Source: a virus. From it: a stretch of DNA of 31,373 bases. The notes beneath the pieces were generated by a model. It saw nothing but the letters and a program-made list of their open reading frames with translations, did no database searches and was not told where the DNA came from. The stretch is from IMG/VR virus record IMGVR_UViG_3300032282_002675, positions 1 to 31,373 of that record. The stretch is one strand, 5' to 3'. A program made the position numbers and the translations under genes. Shown here in pieces: positions 7,191-14,609 of the stretch. Each line of letters opens with the position of its first letter. The first letter of the stretch is position 1.

Positions 7191-8533
7191 TTTGTTTGTT
7201 CCATGTTAAGTGATTCTAATAACGCTTCTTGTAAGTTTATTTTACCGTCTAATACCCGCACTACCTGTTCATCAATACTATTATGCACATTTAAGTGGTG
7301 TATAATAACCGGCTTCTCTTGCCCCTGGCGATAGATGCGGGCATTTGCCTGGATATAGTTTTCAGACGACCAGGGGAGGTCGTACCACACTGTTTGTGCT
7401 GTGTCACCAACATTGCACTGTAAATTGAGCCCAATGCCTCCTGATTGAGGATGGGCCAAGAGCATACGAATTGAGCCACGACGCCACGCTTCAATGTTGT
7501 CATCGTCCAGCACCACAGCTTCTGGGAACGTAGCACGTAACCTCTGGAGGCTGTGTTTGAAGTGATAGAATACGAGCGTCGGGGAAGAAGATTCCTCCAT
7601 GATCGACTCAAGATATTCCAGCTTACCGCGGTGTACTTCTTGAGCCTCTCCCGCTTCATTGTAAACCGCTCCTGATGTGAATTGCAAGAGCTTGTTCGCC
7701 AATGCTGCCGCTGTCGGAGCTGTGATTTGCTCCCCGGAGATACTAGTGACCATCTCTTTTCTAAGTTGTTCATACTTGGCTCTCGTGTCTTTGTCTATTT
7801 CAATTTTGTGATAAAGCGACGTGCAGCTAGGTAATTGCAAATAATCCTCAGCCTTAAGGCTAAAACAAATATCTGAAATCTTATCTTTAATTGCCTGATC
7901 TGCACCTTTTTGTAACTCCCACTTATATACAACGTGTGTATGTCTGTTTACCTGACCCGGTCTAAGGTACTTTGCCCTAAACGCTGTCAGGCTAGTCTCC
8001 AAACGGGCGCCTAAGTCCAATATACCCACCTGTGACCAGAGATCCGCCATGCCCTGAGGGGTGGGTGTACCCGTTAAGATAATACGCCGTGAGAACCCCT
8101 TTAAATGCTTTCTAATCGCCTTAAAACGTTTGGTGCTAGGATCCTTAAATCTGGAGGACTCATCAAGCACTAAGTTAGTGAACACTAACTTGGGTTGAGC
8201 CTCTGTAAGCCATACTAGGTTTTCCAGATTGACGAGGTAGACATCCGCCTCAGTCTGCATCCCATTTAATCTTTGTGCTGGAGTACCCATAATTTTGGAC
8301 ACCCTCAAATGCGAGAGGTGTTCCCACTTTGTTATCTCTGTGTCCCACACTGTTTCCGCTACTCGCTTGGGGGCTACTATCAACGTCTTGCCTTGCATCT
8401 GCTCCGCAATGATGGTGAGCGTCGTCGCTGTCTTCCCCAATCCTGGAGGTAAGAAGAGCCCCATGTTTGGACACGTCTTTGCCTTCTCTATGATGTCCAG
8501 TTGGTACTGGTGAAGCTGATTTCTGTTGAGCAT
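7187..8533 (-). CDS. SNF2-like superfamily 2 helicase
   Basis: A 448-residue DNA-dependent ATPase of the SNF2/SF2 type. Motif I is PPGLGKT (about 29-35), motif Ia is LIVAPKRVAETVW, motif II is the DEAH-box variant DESSRFKD, motif III is LTGTPTPQG, and motif VI is QANARIYRQGQEKPV near the C-terminus. Phage proteins of this size occur in replication modules and probably remodel forks or displace bound proteins. The start at 8533 lies 284 nt inside the frame of the upstream endonuclease-like gene. The ACP gene is joined at its end by an ATGA overlap. Confidence 0.92.
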   Translation of the reverse strand: MLNRNQLHQYQLDIIEKAKTCPNMGLFLPPGLGKTATTLTIIAEQMQGKTLIVAPKRVAETVWDTEITKWEHLSHLRVSKIMGTPAQRLNGMQTEADVYLVNLENLVWLTEAQPKLVFTNLVLDESSRFKDPSTKRFKAIRKHLKGFSRRIILTGTPTPQGMADLWSQVGILDLGARLETSLTAFRAKYLRPGQVNRHTHVVYKWELQKGADQAIKDKISDICFSLKAEDYLQLPSCTSLYHKIEIDKDTRAKYEQLRKEMVTSISGEQITAPTAAALANKLLQFTSGAVYNEAGEAQEVHRGKLEYLESIMEESSSPTLVFYHFKHSLQRLRATFPEAVVLDDDNIEAWRRGSIRMLLAHPQSGGIGLNLQCNVGDTAQTVWYDLPWSSENYIQANARIYRQGQEKPVIIHHLNVHNSIDEQVVRVLDGKINLQEALLESLNMEQTK

Positions 8534-8954
8534 CTTCTATTCCCTTAACCATTGCCTTTAACACTGGTAGCATTGTTTCTGTTCCGTATTCTGCTAATGC
8601 ACAATTTACAGCCCACAGTATAACTCGAGTATTGTCTTCTGTATAGTGTTTATGTTTACTAATTCTGTCTAACGATGGAGCATCCCATCGCCTTGTAACT
8701 CCTGAAGGTGGAGGTGCTAAGTTAAATGGCATGCCTGTTATTTCACAAGTTCCTCGGGTTAGATGTTCCTCTACCCAAGCCTGTGTTACTTCCATGTTAA
8801 TATTCTTTTTTAAAGACCTAGCCCTTGCATTGTTTATTAGAACAACGGCTCTCCCGTTAACAGTTTGTTTGCCTTTAATTCTATATCCCTTAGCAGCTTC
8901 TCTTTCTGCAAGAGTGCTTTTATAAGGTAATCCAGTTTTAGGATTTATTTGCAT
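8250..8954 (-). CDS. endonuclease-like protein with overprinted C-terminus
   Basis: A 234-residue reading frame. Residues 1-140 resemble small phage HNH-type or zinc-finger endonucleases: a basic helical start (RAVVLINNARARSLKK), CEITGMPFNL, then PSLDRISKHKHYTEDNTRVI and a helix WAVNCALAEYG. A classical His-Asn-His triad is not evident, so nuclease activity is uncertain. Residues from about 141 to the stop are translated in another frame from the first 284 nt of the helicase gene and look like low-complexity overprint (Ser/Asp/His-rich). The recognisable domain ends almost exactly where the helicase starts, so an ancestral stop codon was probably lost. The start at 8954 overlaps the VRR-NUC gene by 17 nt. 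Confidence 0.6.
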   Translation of the reverse strand: MQINPKTGLPYKSTLAEREAAKGYRIKGKQTVNGRAVVLINNARARSLKKNINMEVTQAWVEEHLTRGTCEITGMPFNLAPPPSGVTRRWDAPSLDRISKHKHYTEDNTRVILWAVNCALAEYGTETMLPVLKAMVKGIEDAQQKSASPVPTGHHREGKDVSKHGALLTSRIGEDSDDAHHHCGADARQDVDSSPQASSGNSVGHRDNKVGTPLAFEGVQNYGYSSTKIKWDAD

Positions 8955-9219
8955 ATTGAATAAAGTCTTCTACGTCTTCTTTGCTATGTAGCACATGAAC
9001 AGGAAAACCCTGCTCCCCCAAATCATCAAAAACTACTTCTTGCCTAGGACTCAGTTTTCCCGTCGCTGTCTTCAGTTCCACTAAAAACACCTGATTGTTT
9101 ATGAACACTATCCGATCCGGGACCCCTGTCACGGTGCTGATCCACTTGTAACTTAGTCCCCCGGACTTTTTTACCAAGTTCACTAAATGCTTTTCTATCT
9201 CTTTCTCCAGCACGTTCAC
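8938..9219 (-). CDS. VRR-NUC nuclease
   Basis: A compact VRR-NUC domain of about 93 residues, a PD-(D/E)XK-fold nuclease family found alone in many phages and fused in FAN1. Using the GTG start at 9219, Glu5 lies in the first helix, Asp35 in TGVPDRIVF, Glu48 and Lys50 in FLVELKTATGK, and Gln60 in LSPRQ: the complete active-site set. The GTG was chosen because GGAGG stands eight bases upstream; longer frames reach ATG 9240 and 9273 but lack a site. It overlaps the upstream metallopeptidase-like frame by about 176 nt. It probably cuts branched or flapped DNA during replication and recombination. Confidence 0.88.
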   Translation of the reverse strand: MNVLEKEIEKHLVNLVKKSGGLSYKWISTVTGVPDRIVFINNQVFLVELKTATGKLSPRQEVVFDDLGEQGFPVHVLHSKEDVEDFIQYANKS

Positions 9220-9622
9220 GCTTGTCTTCCTCCGTAGCATAAATGCTAAACACCTGTTTAAAAATATGCTCACCTAAATATGAGCGGGACTCGTCACCAA
9301 TCTTGGTATCTTCTTCGCCAATGTATTCAAACACGTGAGTAACAGTGTGGCTTACCTCATGGTAGATCACCCCCATACGCTCTAGTGCCGTTTCTTTAGC
9401 CATTTCTTCGTAGTTAAACACAATCGCCAGCATGGCATTGGTTGTGCCTTCCTGTTCAATAAAGTGTGACTCTGCCAAGCCCACATCTAAAGCATTATGG
9501 CGGGTTGTAATTCTTGAGTCTCGGACGGCTTGCTGAAATGCTGCATCAGAAAAGCACACCTTGATATTGATACCAAAGTGTCCGGTATCTGCGATGTAGT
9601 ATGGTTTTTTAGTGGCGGACAT
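9044..9622 (-). CDS. zinc metallopeptidase-like protein with overprinted tail
   Basis: The start is ATG 9622 (MSATKKPYYIADTGHF), which overlaps the preceding stop by 14 nt; a longer frame to 9697 runs through the upstream gene. The HExxH motif is YHEVSH (His88, Glu89, His92), followed by an acidic region (IGEEDTKIGDESRSYLGEHI), as in small phage proteins annotated as putative metallopeptidases. The domain seems to end near residue 130. The remaining 62 residues are Gly/Asp/Lys-rich and are mostly read from the overlapping VRR-NUC sequence in another frame. The substrate is unknown. Confidence 0.65.
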   Translation of the reverse strand: MSATKKPYYIADTGHFGINIKVCFSDAAFQQAVRDSRITTRHNALDVGLAESHFIEQEGTTNAMLAIVFNYEEMAKETALERMGVIYHEVSHTVTHVFEYIGEEDTKIGDESRSYLGEHIFKQVFSIYATEEDKRERAGERDRKAFSELGKKVRGTKLQVDQHRDRGPGSDSVHKQSGVFSGTEDSDGKTES

Positions 9623-9824
9623 TTTTGCGGTTGAACGATTCCAATATCTCTTGCTGCTCTTCAAACGGCAAATCTTCAACTCTTTCGGCGTTTTCAAATA
9701 TCTCTCCTGTTGTTACTAATTGTCTAATTCCATCAATAAGGGCGTCATATTCTTCTTGGTTAAGATCTAATTCATCCGCCCACCCGGGCACAAACTCTAC
9801 ATCTAACTGTTTCTTTTTAGTCAT
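9609..9824 (-). CDS. hypothetical acidic protein, 71 aa
   Basis: ATG 9824 (MTKKKQLDVEFVP) was chosen because it forms an ATGA overlap with the upstream stop; a GTG lies nine bases earlier. The protein is acidic and helical (WADELDLNQEEYDALIDGI), with no recognised domain. It sits between the MSDGGKGD-type protein and the metallopeptidase-like gene. Confidence 0.6.
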   Translation of the reverse strand: MTKKKQLDVEFVPGWADELDLNQEEYDALIDGIRQLVTTGEIFENAERVEDLPFEEQQEILESFNRKNVRH

Positions 9825-10078
9825 TCCCACCACCCCCGTACAAAAAATGAATCACCCAGCTTATCAATCTCCGTTTGTGGGTAACCGTTTTGGATTAACC
9901 AATCACGTGTGTTGTCTACGTCCTCTGGTATCTCTTTTGGAAAACCATACTTCCACCCAGATGGGGGATCAATCATCTTGCGTTTTGGTTTCTTAAATAT
10001 TGTATCCCAGTTAGAATTAAACTGTTCTTCGGGTACTGCCAATGGTCGTCGTACGTCACCTTTGCCACCATCACTCAT
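9821..10078 (-). CDS. hypothetical protein, MSDGGKGD type, 85 aa
   Basis: The start was set at ATG 10,078 because AGGAGA lies immediately upstream with good spacing, and because the resulting N-terminus MSDGGKGDVRRPLAV matches a widespread family of small phage proteins that begin with MS-GGKG and contain NWDTIFKK. A longer frame to 10,237 would run through the previous gene. The C-terminus is aromatic and acidic (DSFFVRGWWE). The function of the family is unknown. Confidence 0.75.
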   Translation of the reverse strand: MSDGGKGDVRRPLAVPEEQFNSNWDTIFKKPKRKMIDPPSGWKYGFPKEIPEDVDNTRDWLIQNGYPQTEIDKLGDSFFVRGWWE

Positions 10079-10079
10079 A

Positions 10080-10328
10080 CTATCTCCTAAACTGTGGAAC
10101 GTTTTTGCGTCTGCCAAATGCTTTGCGAATCTTTTGTGCTGTAATGGTTCCGTACACTTTATTGCGCCAGCCTTGATGGCATCTACGTAGCCACTGGATT
10201 TTAAATTTACGTTTGCGTGGTTTATGTTTTGGGTCATAATCAGTAATCAAACGTCGCTTTCCAACACCACCAAAGATGATATTGAATAGCTTGCGCTTGA
10301 TGATTCTAGGAAAATTAAACTTTTTCAT
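10080..10328 (-). CDS. hypothetical very basic protein, 82 aa
   Basis: Not recognised. Lys and Arg are spread over the whole length (KHKPRKRKFKIQWLRR, KAFGRRKNVPQFRR), suggesting nucleic-acid binding. It overlaps the holo-ACP synthase gene by 14 nt and carries the ribosome binding site of the next gene within its last codons. Confidence 0.55.
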   Translation of the reverse strand: MKKFNFPRIIKRKLFNIIFGGVGKRRLITDYDPKHKPRKRKFKIQWLRRCHQGWRNKVYGTITAQKIRKAFGRRKNVPQFRR

Positions 10329-10638
10329 AATACGCTATTGCCACCGCTACTGCATAATCTTTTTCATCACTAATACTGAGCATGATACGATAGTCTTCTA
10401 AATATTCACTCACTACGTAGGGCGCCCCAGAGGGTTTGTTTAATATCTGGATGGCTGATACAGGGATAATAAGACCAGTGGCTTTGATGCAAGCCTCTTT
10501 GGCAGCAAATCGTTTAGCCAAATACGCTGGCTTGTTAATTGCGTCTTGGTACTCAATCTTTTCTGCCTCACCCAGTATTTGATTGGCTAGTTTGTCTGAA
10601 GTAAACCTAGCTACTTCAACGATATCAATACCTAGCAT
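10315..10638 (-). CDS. acpS: holo-ACP synthase (4'-phosphopantetheinyl transferase)
   Basis: A 107-residue AcpS-type enzyme that transfers 4'-phosphopantetheine from coenzyme A to the serine of ACP. The N-terminal metal-binding motif GIDIVEVARF holds Asp5, and the second motif AKRFAAKEACIKATG holds Glu48 and Lys47, the hallmark pair of the family. It is slightly shorter than bacterial AcpS (about 120-126). The ATG at 10,638 shares one base with the primase-helicase stop (TGATG). It lies 3.1 kb upstream of the phage ACP gene in the same leftward direction, so it probably serves that ACP, although it could also modify host carriers. Confidence 0.9.
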   Translation of the reverse strand: MLGIDIVEVARFTSDKLANQILGEAEKIEYQDAINKPAYLAKRFAAKEACIKATGLIIPVSAIQILNKPSGAPYVVSEYLEDYRIMLSISDEKDYAVAVAIAYYEKV

Positions 10639-12959
10639 CAGAACACCCCTTCTTCGTCAATCAAGTTCTCGTCAACATACTTCTGAGCTTTTTCGTTGAG
10701 CTTTACGCCACGGTAGATGTGTTTACGCACACCATTGGCTCTCAGTAAATCTGATTCTACCATGTGTTCTTGGGTTGATGCAAGGAAGCGACGTTTAAAC
10801 GATTGCTCAGTACCAAACGGCATGTTCTTCTTTATCGCCCAGTGTTTAAAGCAAGCAAAGACTTCATCCTTGCCAACTGTGCCCATCGGGTCAAACTCAA
10901 GGGCTTCATCAACAAACGCACCAAGGGGGTTGCCCAACTCTGCCATAACATCAAGCAAGTCTTTACCACTATCAGGTTGTAGAAAGTAACCACCACGTGC
11001 AATCCTGCGTTGTAACCCGACCATCGCCCAGTTAAAGATGCCTGATAATTCGTTGGTTAGTTTGTGTGATAAGTCTGTGTCTTCCTTGTTGTAGAAAGAC
11101 TTGGTCATCTTTAGCACGATCATGCGCCCGGTGAGTGCGTTGGAGTTTTCTGTTAGCTGAAGAACCTCGTTACTGTATATAACAATGCGAGTAGGCAGAT
11201 AGCCGTTCCAAGCCTCTTTGTTCTTACGGTTAACAGTAATGGTGTCGCCACCCACAATACGAAGAAGCTGAGATACAACAGAAGATCTGTTTCGCTCAGG
11301 TGCTCTTGCGTCAGTAAAAGAAGCGAGGAGCTTACCAAGCCAAGGCTGCAAACCAAAAGTATCACAAAGTTCTCCTAATTCAGGTGCGACTGTGTTATGT
11401 TGCCCAAGTAGGCTGACTAGCACTTTATTGATTGTGCCTTTGCCTGAGCGACGTGGACCGATAATGTTAAAAAACTTCTGCTGTCGGGTATCGCCTGACA
11501 GGATGTAACCAAACATCTCTTGCAAGGTGTCTTGTGACTGTTGATCCTCAGGCCACACAGATGATAGAAATGCATCCCATGTTGGGCAAATAGCGTTTGG
11601 GTCATAAGCAAACGGCAGTGAGTTCTGTGTGTAAAAACCCAGTGAGTGTGGAATCATCACTTGGTCTTCCAGGTGAAACAAACCATTTTCTAGGCTAATG
11701 AGCTTAGACGCATCGGGCTTGTTCTGCTTGTATGAATCAAACCATATCGGTGGTCGTGTGTTTGCGTGGTTGGGTAAATGCACAATCGACTTAACCGCAT
11801 CTAACGCACCCGACACACTTGCTGGAGCTGGATTGAACGAAATCAACTCACCCTTTTTACCTGACTTCTTGCACTTGTCTAGAAACTTATAGGTCTCAGA
11901 GCGAATGGTTGCCTCTTCGATGATCTCGTAATGAGTGCCTACATACGCATAAAAGTCGTCTGAGTAATGCACCAGCTTGTAACCTTCTTCGCAAACAAAG
12001 TGGTTGTCTAAAAAGGTACGGGCATGGTTCATCGCCCCGTTATCTAAGATAATCTCGCCACGTGCTAGGGCTTGCTTTCTTTCAACTTGGTTAATCTTAA
12101 ACAGCAGTGAGCGCAAAGTTGCCCCTGAGCCTTTAAAGGTTGACCACTTCTTATCACAAGCATTTGGTGTGTAGTTAGGCACTGAGCCATCCCCATACGA
12201 CCATCTATCCCACAACTCCAAGGCTTCCATATCGCCTGAGAACTGGTGGTGTAGAGCAAAGCCTACATTGAGCCAGTTTGTGTAACCTTCCGATGGATCT
12301 AGGTTGGCAAGGACTTCGGTCTCTACACGATGGATATCATACCCCTCAACTGGCGGAGTGTAGTCTGCAAACGAATCGCCTGTCCTACGAATTTCCCGAT
12401 CGGGAATAACGCTACTTAAGTCTTGGAGGTCTGAGGGAACTACGCCACTGATGTGATGCCCCGTAACAGTGAAGTACCTGCCCTTTGGATAGAACTCAAA
12501 ACCTTTGTCGTGGTCGACATGGGAGTTATGGGTATCTGCCCTTGTAAATATCTTTACCCCTGTGCCAGATGGACTAACTTCCATGTAACCGTGCACAGAT
12601 TCGGCAATTTGCTGCAGTGCAGCATCTGTGAAACTTTGGGTTTGGTGGTCGTAGCAATCATCTAAATCAATGCCCACCAGATTGTCATCTCCGCTAAATA
12701 CAAACCCGACACCATCAAAGCGGTTAGGTTGGTTGATGTATGCGTTTTGGACTGTTAGGAAGTCTGCCCATGTGTTAGGGTTGGTTGATGAGGCTGATTG
12801 ACCTGATGGCTGGGTTGGCAATTTAGACCAGCGTTTGGTTATTTCGTCGCCAATCTCTACATATCGCCATAAAACCCACCTTGGAATCATCTTCAATTCC
12901 ATTGGTATATTGTCAAACTGAACTGGTAGTGTGTGTGGTTTTGTGTTCATAATTTTCAT
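10638..12959 (-). CDS. primase-polymerase/SF3-type helicase
   Basis: A 773-residue replication protein. Residues about 25-190 form a primase-polymerase domain of the type seen in phage NrS-1: metal-binding Asp98 and Asp100 in VGIDLDDC, then YMEVSPSGTGVKIF and FYPKGRYFTVTGHH. A PriCT-2-like domain follows (NWLNVGFALHHQFSGD...LWDRWS). The C-terminal half is a D5/P4-type helicase with Walker A GPRRSGKGT near residue 500 and a Walker B/sensor region (ASFTDARAPERNRSSV, then VIYSNEVLQLTE). It is probably the main replisome protein; no separate family A or B DNA polymerase was seen. The start lacks a Shine-Dalgarno and stands seven bases after TGCATTAGTA. Confidence 0.9.
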   Translation of the reverse strand: MKIMNTKPHTLPVQFDNIPMELKMIPRWVLWRYVEIGDEITKRWSKLPTQPSGQSASSTNPNTWADFLTVQNAYINQPNRFDGVGFVFSGDDNLVGIDLDDCYDHQTQSFTDAALQQIAESVHGYMEVSPSGTGVKIFTRADTHNSHVDHDKGFEFYPKGRYFTVTGHHISGVVPSDLQDLSSVIPDREIRRTGDSFADYTPPVEGYDIHRVETEVLANLDPSEGYTNWLNVGFALHHQFSGDMEALELWDRWSYGDGSVPNYTPNACDKKWSTFKGSGATLRSLLFKINQVERKQALARGEIILDNGAMNHARTFLDNHFVCEEGYKLVHYSDDFYAYVGTHYEIIEEATIRSETYKFLDKCKKSGKKGELISFNPAPASVSGALDAVKSIVHLPNHANTRPPIWFDSYKQNKPDASKLISLENGLFHLEDQVMIPHSLGFYTQNSLPFAYDPNAICPTWDAFLSSVWPEDQQSQDTLQEMFGYILSGDTRQQKFFNIIGPRRSGKGTINKVLVSLLGQHNTVAPELGELCDTFGLQPWLGKLLASFTDARAPERNRSSVVSQLLRIVGGDTITVNRKNKEAWNGYLPTRIVIYSNEVLQLTENSNALTGRMIVLKMTKSFYNKEDTDLSHKLTNELSGIFNWAMVGLQRRIARGGYFLQPDSGKDLLDVMAELGNPLGAFVDEALEFDPMGTVGKDEVFACFKHWAIKKNMPFGTEQSFKRRFLASTQEHMVESDLLRANGVRKHIYRGVKLNEKAQKYVDENLIDEEGVF

Positions 12960-12966
12960 ATGTCTA

Positions 12967-12976
12967 TACTAATGCA
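12967..12976 (-). promoter_or_regulatory. putative promoter box for the primase-helicase gene
   Basis: TGCATTAGTA on the minus strand lies seven bases before the primase-helicase ATG. A GGGCG is present nearby but at a shorter distance (starts 9 rather than 21 bases upstream), so the two-box spacing is not conserved here. Confidence 0.45.
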
Positions 12977-13032
12977 AATTCGCCCATATTTCTAAATATC
13001 TTTTAGTTATATGTATATTACTAAAAGTAATC

Positions 13033-13231
13033 ATTTGTCAGGGTTGTCAGGGTTTGATTTTTTTGTGTTTCCATTTTTACGCTCCAATAAAATCAAAGAC
13101 TTACAAGCGATTTGTCAGGGTAGTATGGGTAGTACCCCTCTAAATGACTTTTTCTAGATTTTTAAAAAATAAAAAATAAATATTCTAGACTAACTGCGTT
13201 TAAACCCTGACAACCCATACTACCCTGACAA
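13033..13231. repeat. left TTGTCAGGG array, origin-like
   Basis: Three direct TTGTCAGGG units (13,035, 13,044, 13,112) face two inverted units (CCCTGACAA at 13,205 and 13,223) across an AT-rich core of about 60 bases (13,143-13,200). The unit at 13,112 continues into TAGTATGGGTAGTACCCC, which contains a GGGTA-G-TACCC palindrome. The layout (repeats flanking an AT-rich stretch next to a primase-helicase gene) is what one expects of an iteron-type origin or a strong operator. A larger relative is at 23,068-23,381. With the 3' end of the small gene at 13,233, this accounts for the gene-free stretch 12,960-13,232. Confidence 0.75.
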
Positions 13232-13232
13232 T

Positions 13233-13367
13233 TTAGATACAAGTTACTACACCTTGCATCACGATGCAGGGCTTCGGACCCCCTTCAGCAGGGTTAAAAA
13301 TAAGGATTTCAGCCATTGAGACTGTGCTAAACGATAGAAACGCCAATAAAATCAATAACTTATTCAT
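13233..13367 (-). CDS. small secreted protein, 44 aa
   Basis: A very short gene with a clear signal peptide: MNKLLILLAFLSFSTVSMA, with a likely signal peptidase cleavage after Ala19. The mature part has about 25 residues with two cysteines (Cys34 and Cys43) and ends in VTCI, suggesting a disulphide-bonded periplasmic peptide. The ATG at 13,367 forms an ATGA overlap with the upstream stop. It is the last gene of the leftward accessory block before the repeat region. Similar tiny exported proteins occur in other aquatic phages; the role is unknown. Confidence 0.65.
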   Translation of the reverse strand: MNKLLILLAFLSFSTVSMAEILIFNPAEGGPKPCIVMQGVVTCI

Positions 13368-13561
13368 TTTAATACCTCATATCCAAGTTGGTTAATCATT
13401 CTGTATGCCCATTCACGGAACTTAACGCGGTTATCAGATGTTTGTTCATCCCGCGGATCCCATACTACCTGTACTATAAATTCACCTGCACCATCGTGAA
13501 AGTCAATTTTAGCCATGTTGCCATCACCAGCATATACATCGGTTGGTATTGCCTTTTTCAT
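13364..13561 (-). CDS. hypothetical protein, 65 aa
   Basis: Not recognised. A soluble protein with alternating beta-strand-like segments (AKIDFHDGAGEFIVQVVW) and a C-terminal helix (FREWAYRMINQLGYEV). It has ATGA overlaps at both ends. No catalytic motif was seen. Confidence 0.6.
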   Translation of the reverse strand: MKKAIPTDVYAGDGNMAKIDFHDGAGEFIVQVVWDPRDEQTSDNRVKFREWAYRMINQLGYEVLK

Positions 13562-13893
13562 TTGTCCTCCTTTAGTTTTGAATAGCTGTCCGTTACGCCA
13601 CTGTTTCTATCTTCCCATGAGTCTTGTGTACCATAATCACCTCGGCTCATACGCATCCGATCTCTGTCCCTAAATGCGGGTTCGATTGCCAGCCAGGCAG
13701 CAAACGCTTCTTTATACTCCAGCCAGTCGTCATTGGCTATATACATGGGGTGGTTTAAACCCGTTACATCCACACACGCTAGGATGTCTTTGAGGGGTAT
13801 CCATTTGCCTCTACGCTTGACAATGCCCACCTTATCCCTTGCAGTTATAAAGCGGTCATATGCTCTTTTCTGCTCCGGTGTTAAATCAATCAT
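13558..13893 (-). CDS. hypothetical protein, 111 aa
   Basis: Not recognised. It begins MIDLTPEQKRAYDRFITAR, followed by a strand-rich middle (KWIPLKDILACVDVTGLNHP) and an Arg/Asp-rich, probably disordered tail. Its start overlaps the sigma factor stop by 8 nt and it is coupled to the next gene by ATGA. It contains one GTTTAAAC, read as Leu-Asn. Confidence 0.65.
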   Translation of the reverse strand: MIDLTPEQKRAYDRFITARDKVGIVKRRGKWIPLKDILACVDVTGLNHPMYIANDDWLEYKEAFAAWLAIEPAFRDRDRMRMSRGDYGTQDSWEDRNSGVTDSYSKLKEDK

Positions 13894-14473
13894 CGTTGTT
13901 CTCCTCCATGAATTTTTCTTGTTTTAAGTTATTTAGTGAAACAGGTTCTTTGCTGATGTGGCTTTGCAACTGGTGTATCTTCGCTTCAGATATTCCCATA
14001 ATGGTCGACAGTTCAGCAGTCTTGGGTTCACGACCCAGTATTTGAGACAGATTACGCTTGTTGTAGTTAAGCCTTTTAATCTGTTCCATAATGTTAATTG
14101 GTAGCCTAATGAGGTTGGATGTGTTATCTAGGTCACGCCTGACACCCTTCTCAATGAACGACTTTGCGAATGTGGCAAACCTTGCGTTGTTCTTTGGCTT
14201 CCATCTTCTTGCTGCCATAAACAAAGCCTCGTTGCCCATCGCCAGCATATCTTCGACAGGCACTTTGCCATGATGCCAAGCCGTCATCTTACGCACTATA
14301 TAAACCACAAAGCGTAGGTTGTGGGTGATGAGCTTTTCTAGGGCTTCATCATCTCCAGCTTGTATCTGTTTGGATAACTGGTGTTCTTCCTCTATGGATA
14401 GGGGTTCAACACCATATAACGATTGTAGGTAATCACTTAGTAAATCATTTTCTTTCACCTGTTGTTCCTTCAA
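13886..14473 (-). CDS. sigma-70-type RNA polymerase sigma factor lacking region 4
   Basis: A 195-residue sigma factor. Region 1.2 is at about 12-43 (DYLQSLYGVEPLSIEEEHQL). Region 2 is at about 47-120, with the core-binding NLRFVVYIVRKM and the -10 recognition part RWKPKNNARFATFAKSFIEK. Region 3 follows at about 128-170 (EQIKRLNYNKRNLSQILGR...TIMGISEAKIHQLQ). The protein ends shortly after in EENNDD, with no region 4, so it should not read a normal -35 element. T4 gp55 is a known precedent in which a separate protein supplies the region-4 role. It probably directs transcription of a phage gene class, possibly from the TGCATTAGTA elements. The start overlaps a small membrane protein gene by 29 nt. 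Confidence 0.88.
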   Translation of the reverse strand: MKEQQVKENDLLSDYLQSLYGVEPLSIEEEHQLSKQIQAGDDEALEKLITHNLRFVVYIVRKMTAWHHGKVPVEDMLAMGNEALFMAARRWKPKNNARFATFAKSFIEKGVRRDLDNTSNLIRLPINIMEQIKRLNYNKRNLSQILGREPKTAELSTIMGISEAKIHQLQSHISKEPVSLNNLKQEKFMEENNDD

Positions 14474-14609
14474 ATAGGTATTGCAGTAAATTAGGGAAAA
14501 CCATGACAGTCCCTACAATTATCATGGCAAGCAATCCCCATGTAACCCCACCACCATGGTTGATGGCAGATATGCTGGTAAGCACTAACAAAAATCCAAT
14601 GTATTTCAT
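14445..14609 (-). CDS. small membrane protein, 54 aa
   Basis: MKYIGFLLVLTSISAI begins a first hydrophobic segment and TWGLLAMIIVGTVMVF a second, with a short polar C-terminus. This is a likely two-pass inner membrane protein. The ATG at 14,609 makes an ATGA overlap with the upstream small gene, which supports it as real. The 3' end runs 29 nt into the sigma factor gene. Function unknown. Confidence 0.55.
   Translation of the reverse strand: MKYIGFLLVLTSISAINHGGGVTWGLLAMIIVGTVMVFPNLLQYLFEGTTGERK

Noticed and set aside
7291-7773. 160-codon minus-strand frame inside the helicase gene
   Set aside because: Shadow of the helicase frame, which shows all SF2 motifs; no ribosome binding site.
9622-9697. 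Longer N-terminus for the metallopeptidase-like protein
   Set aside because: It would be read through the preceding gene in another frame; MSATKK at 9,622 gives the usual short overlap.
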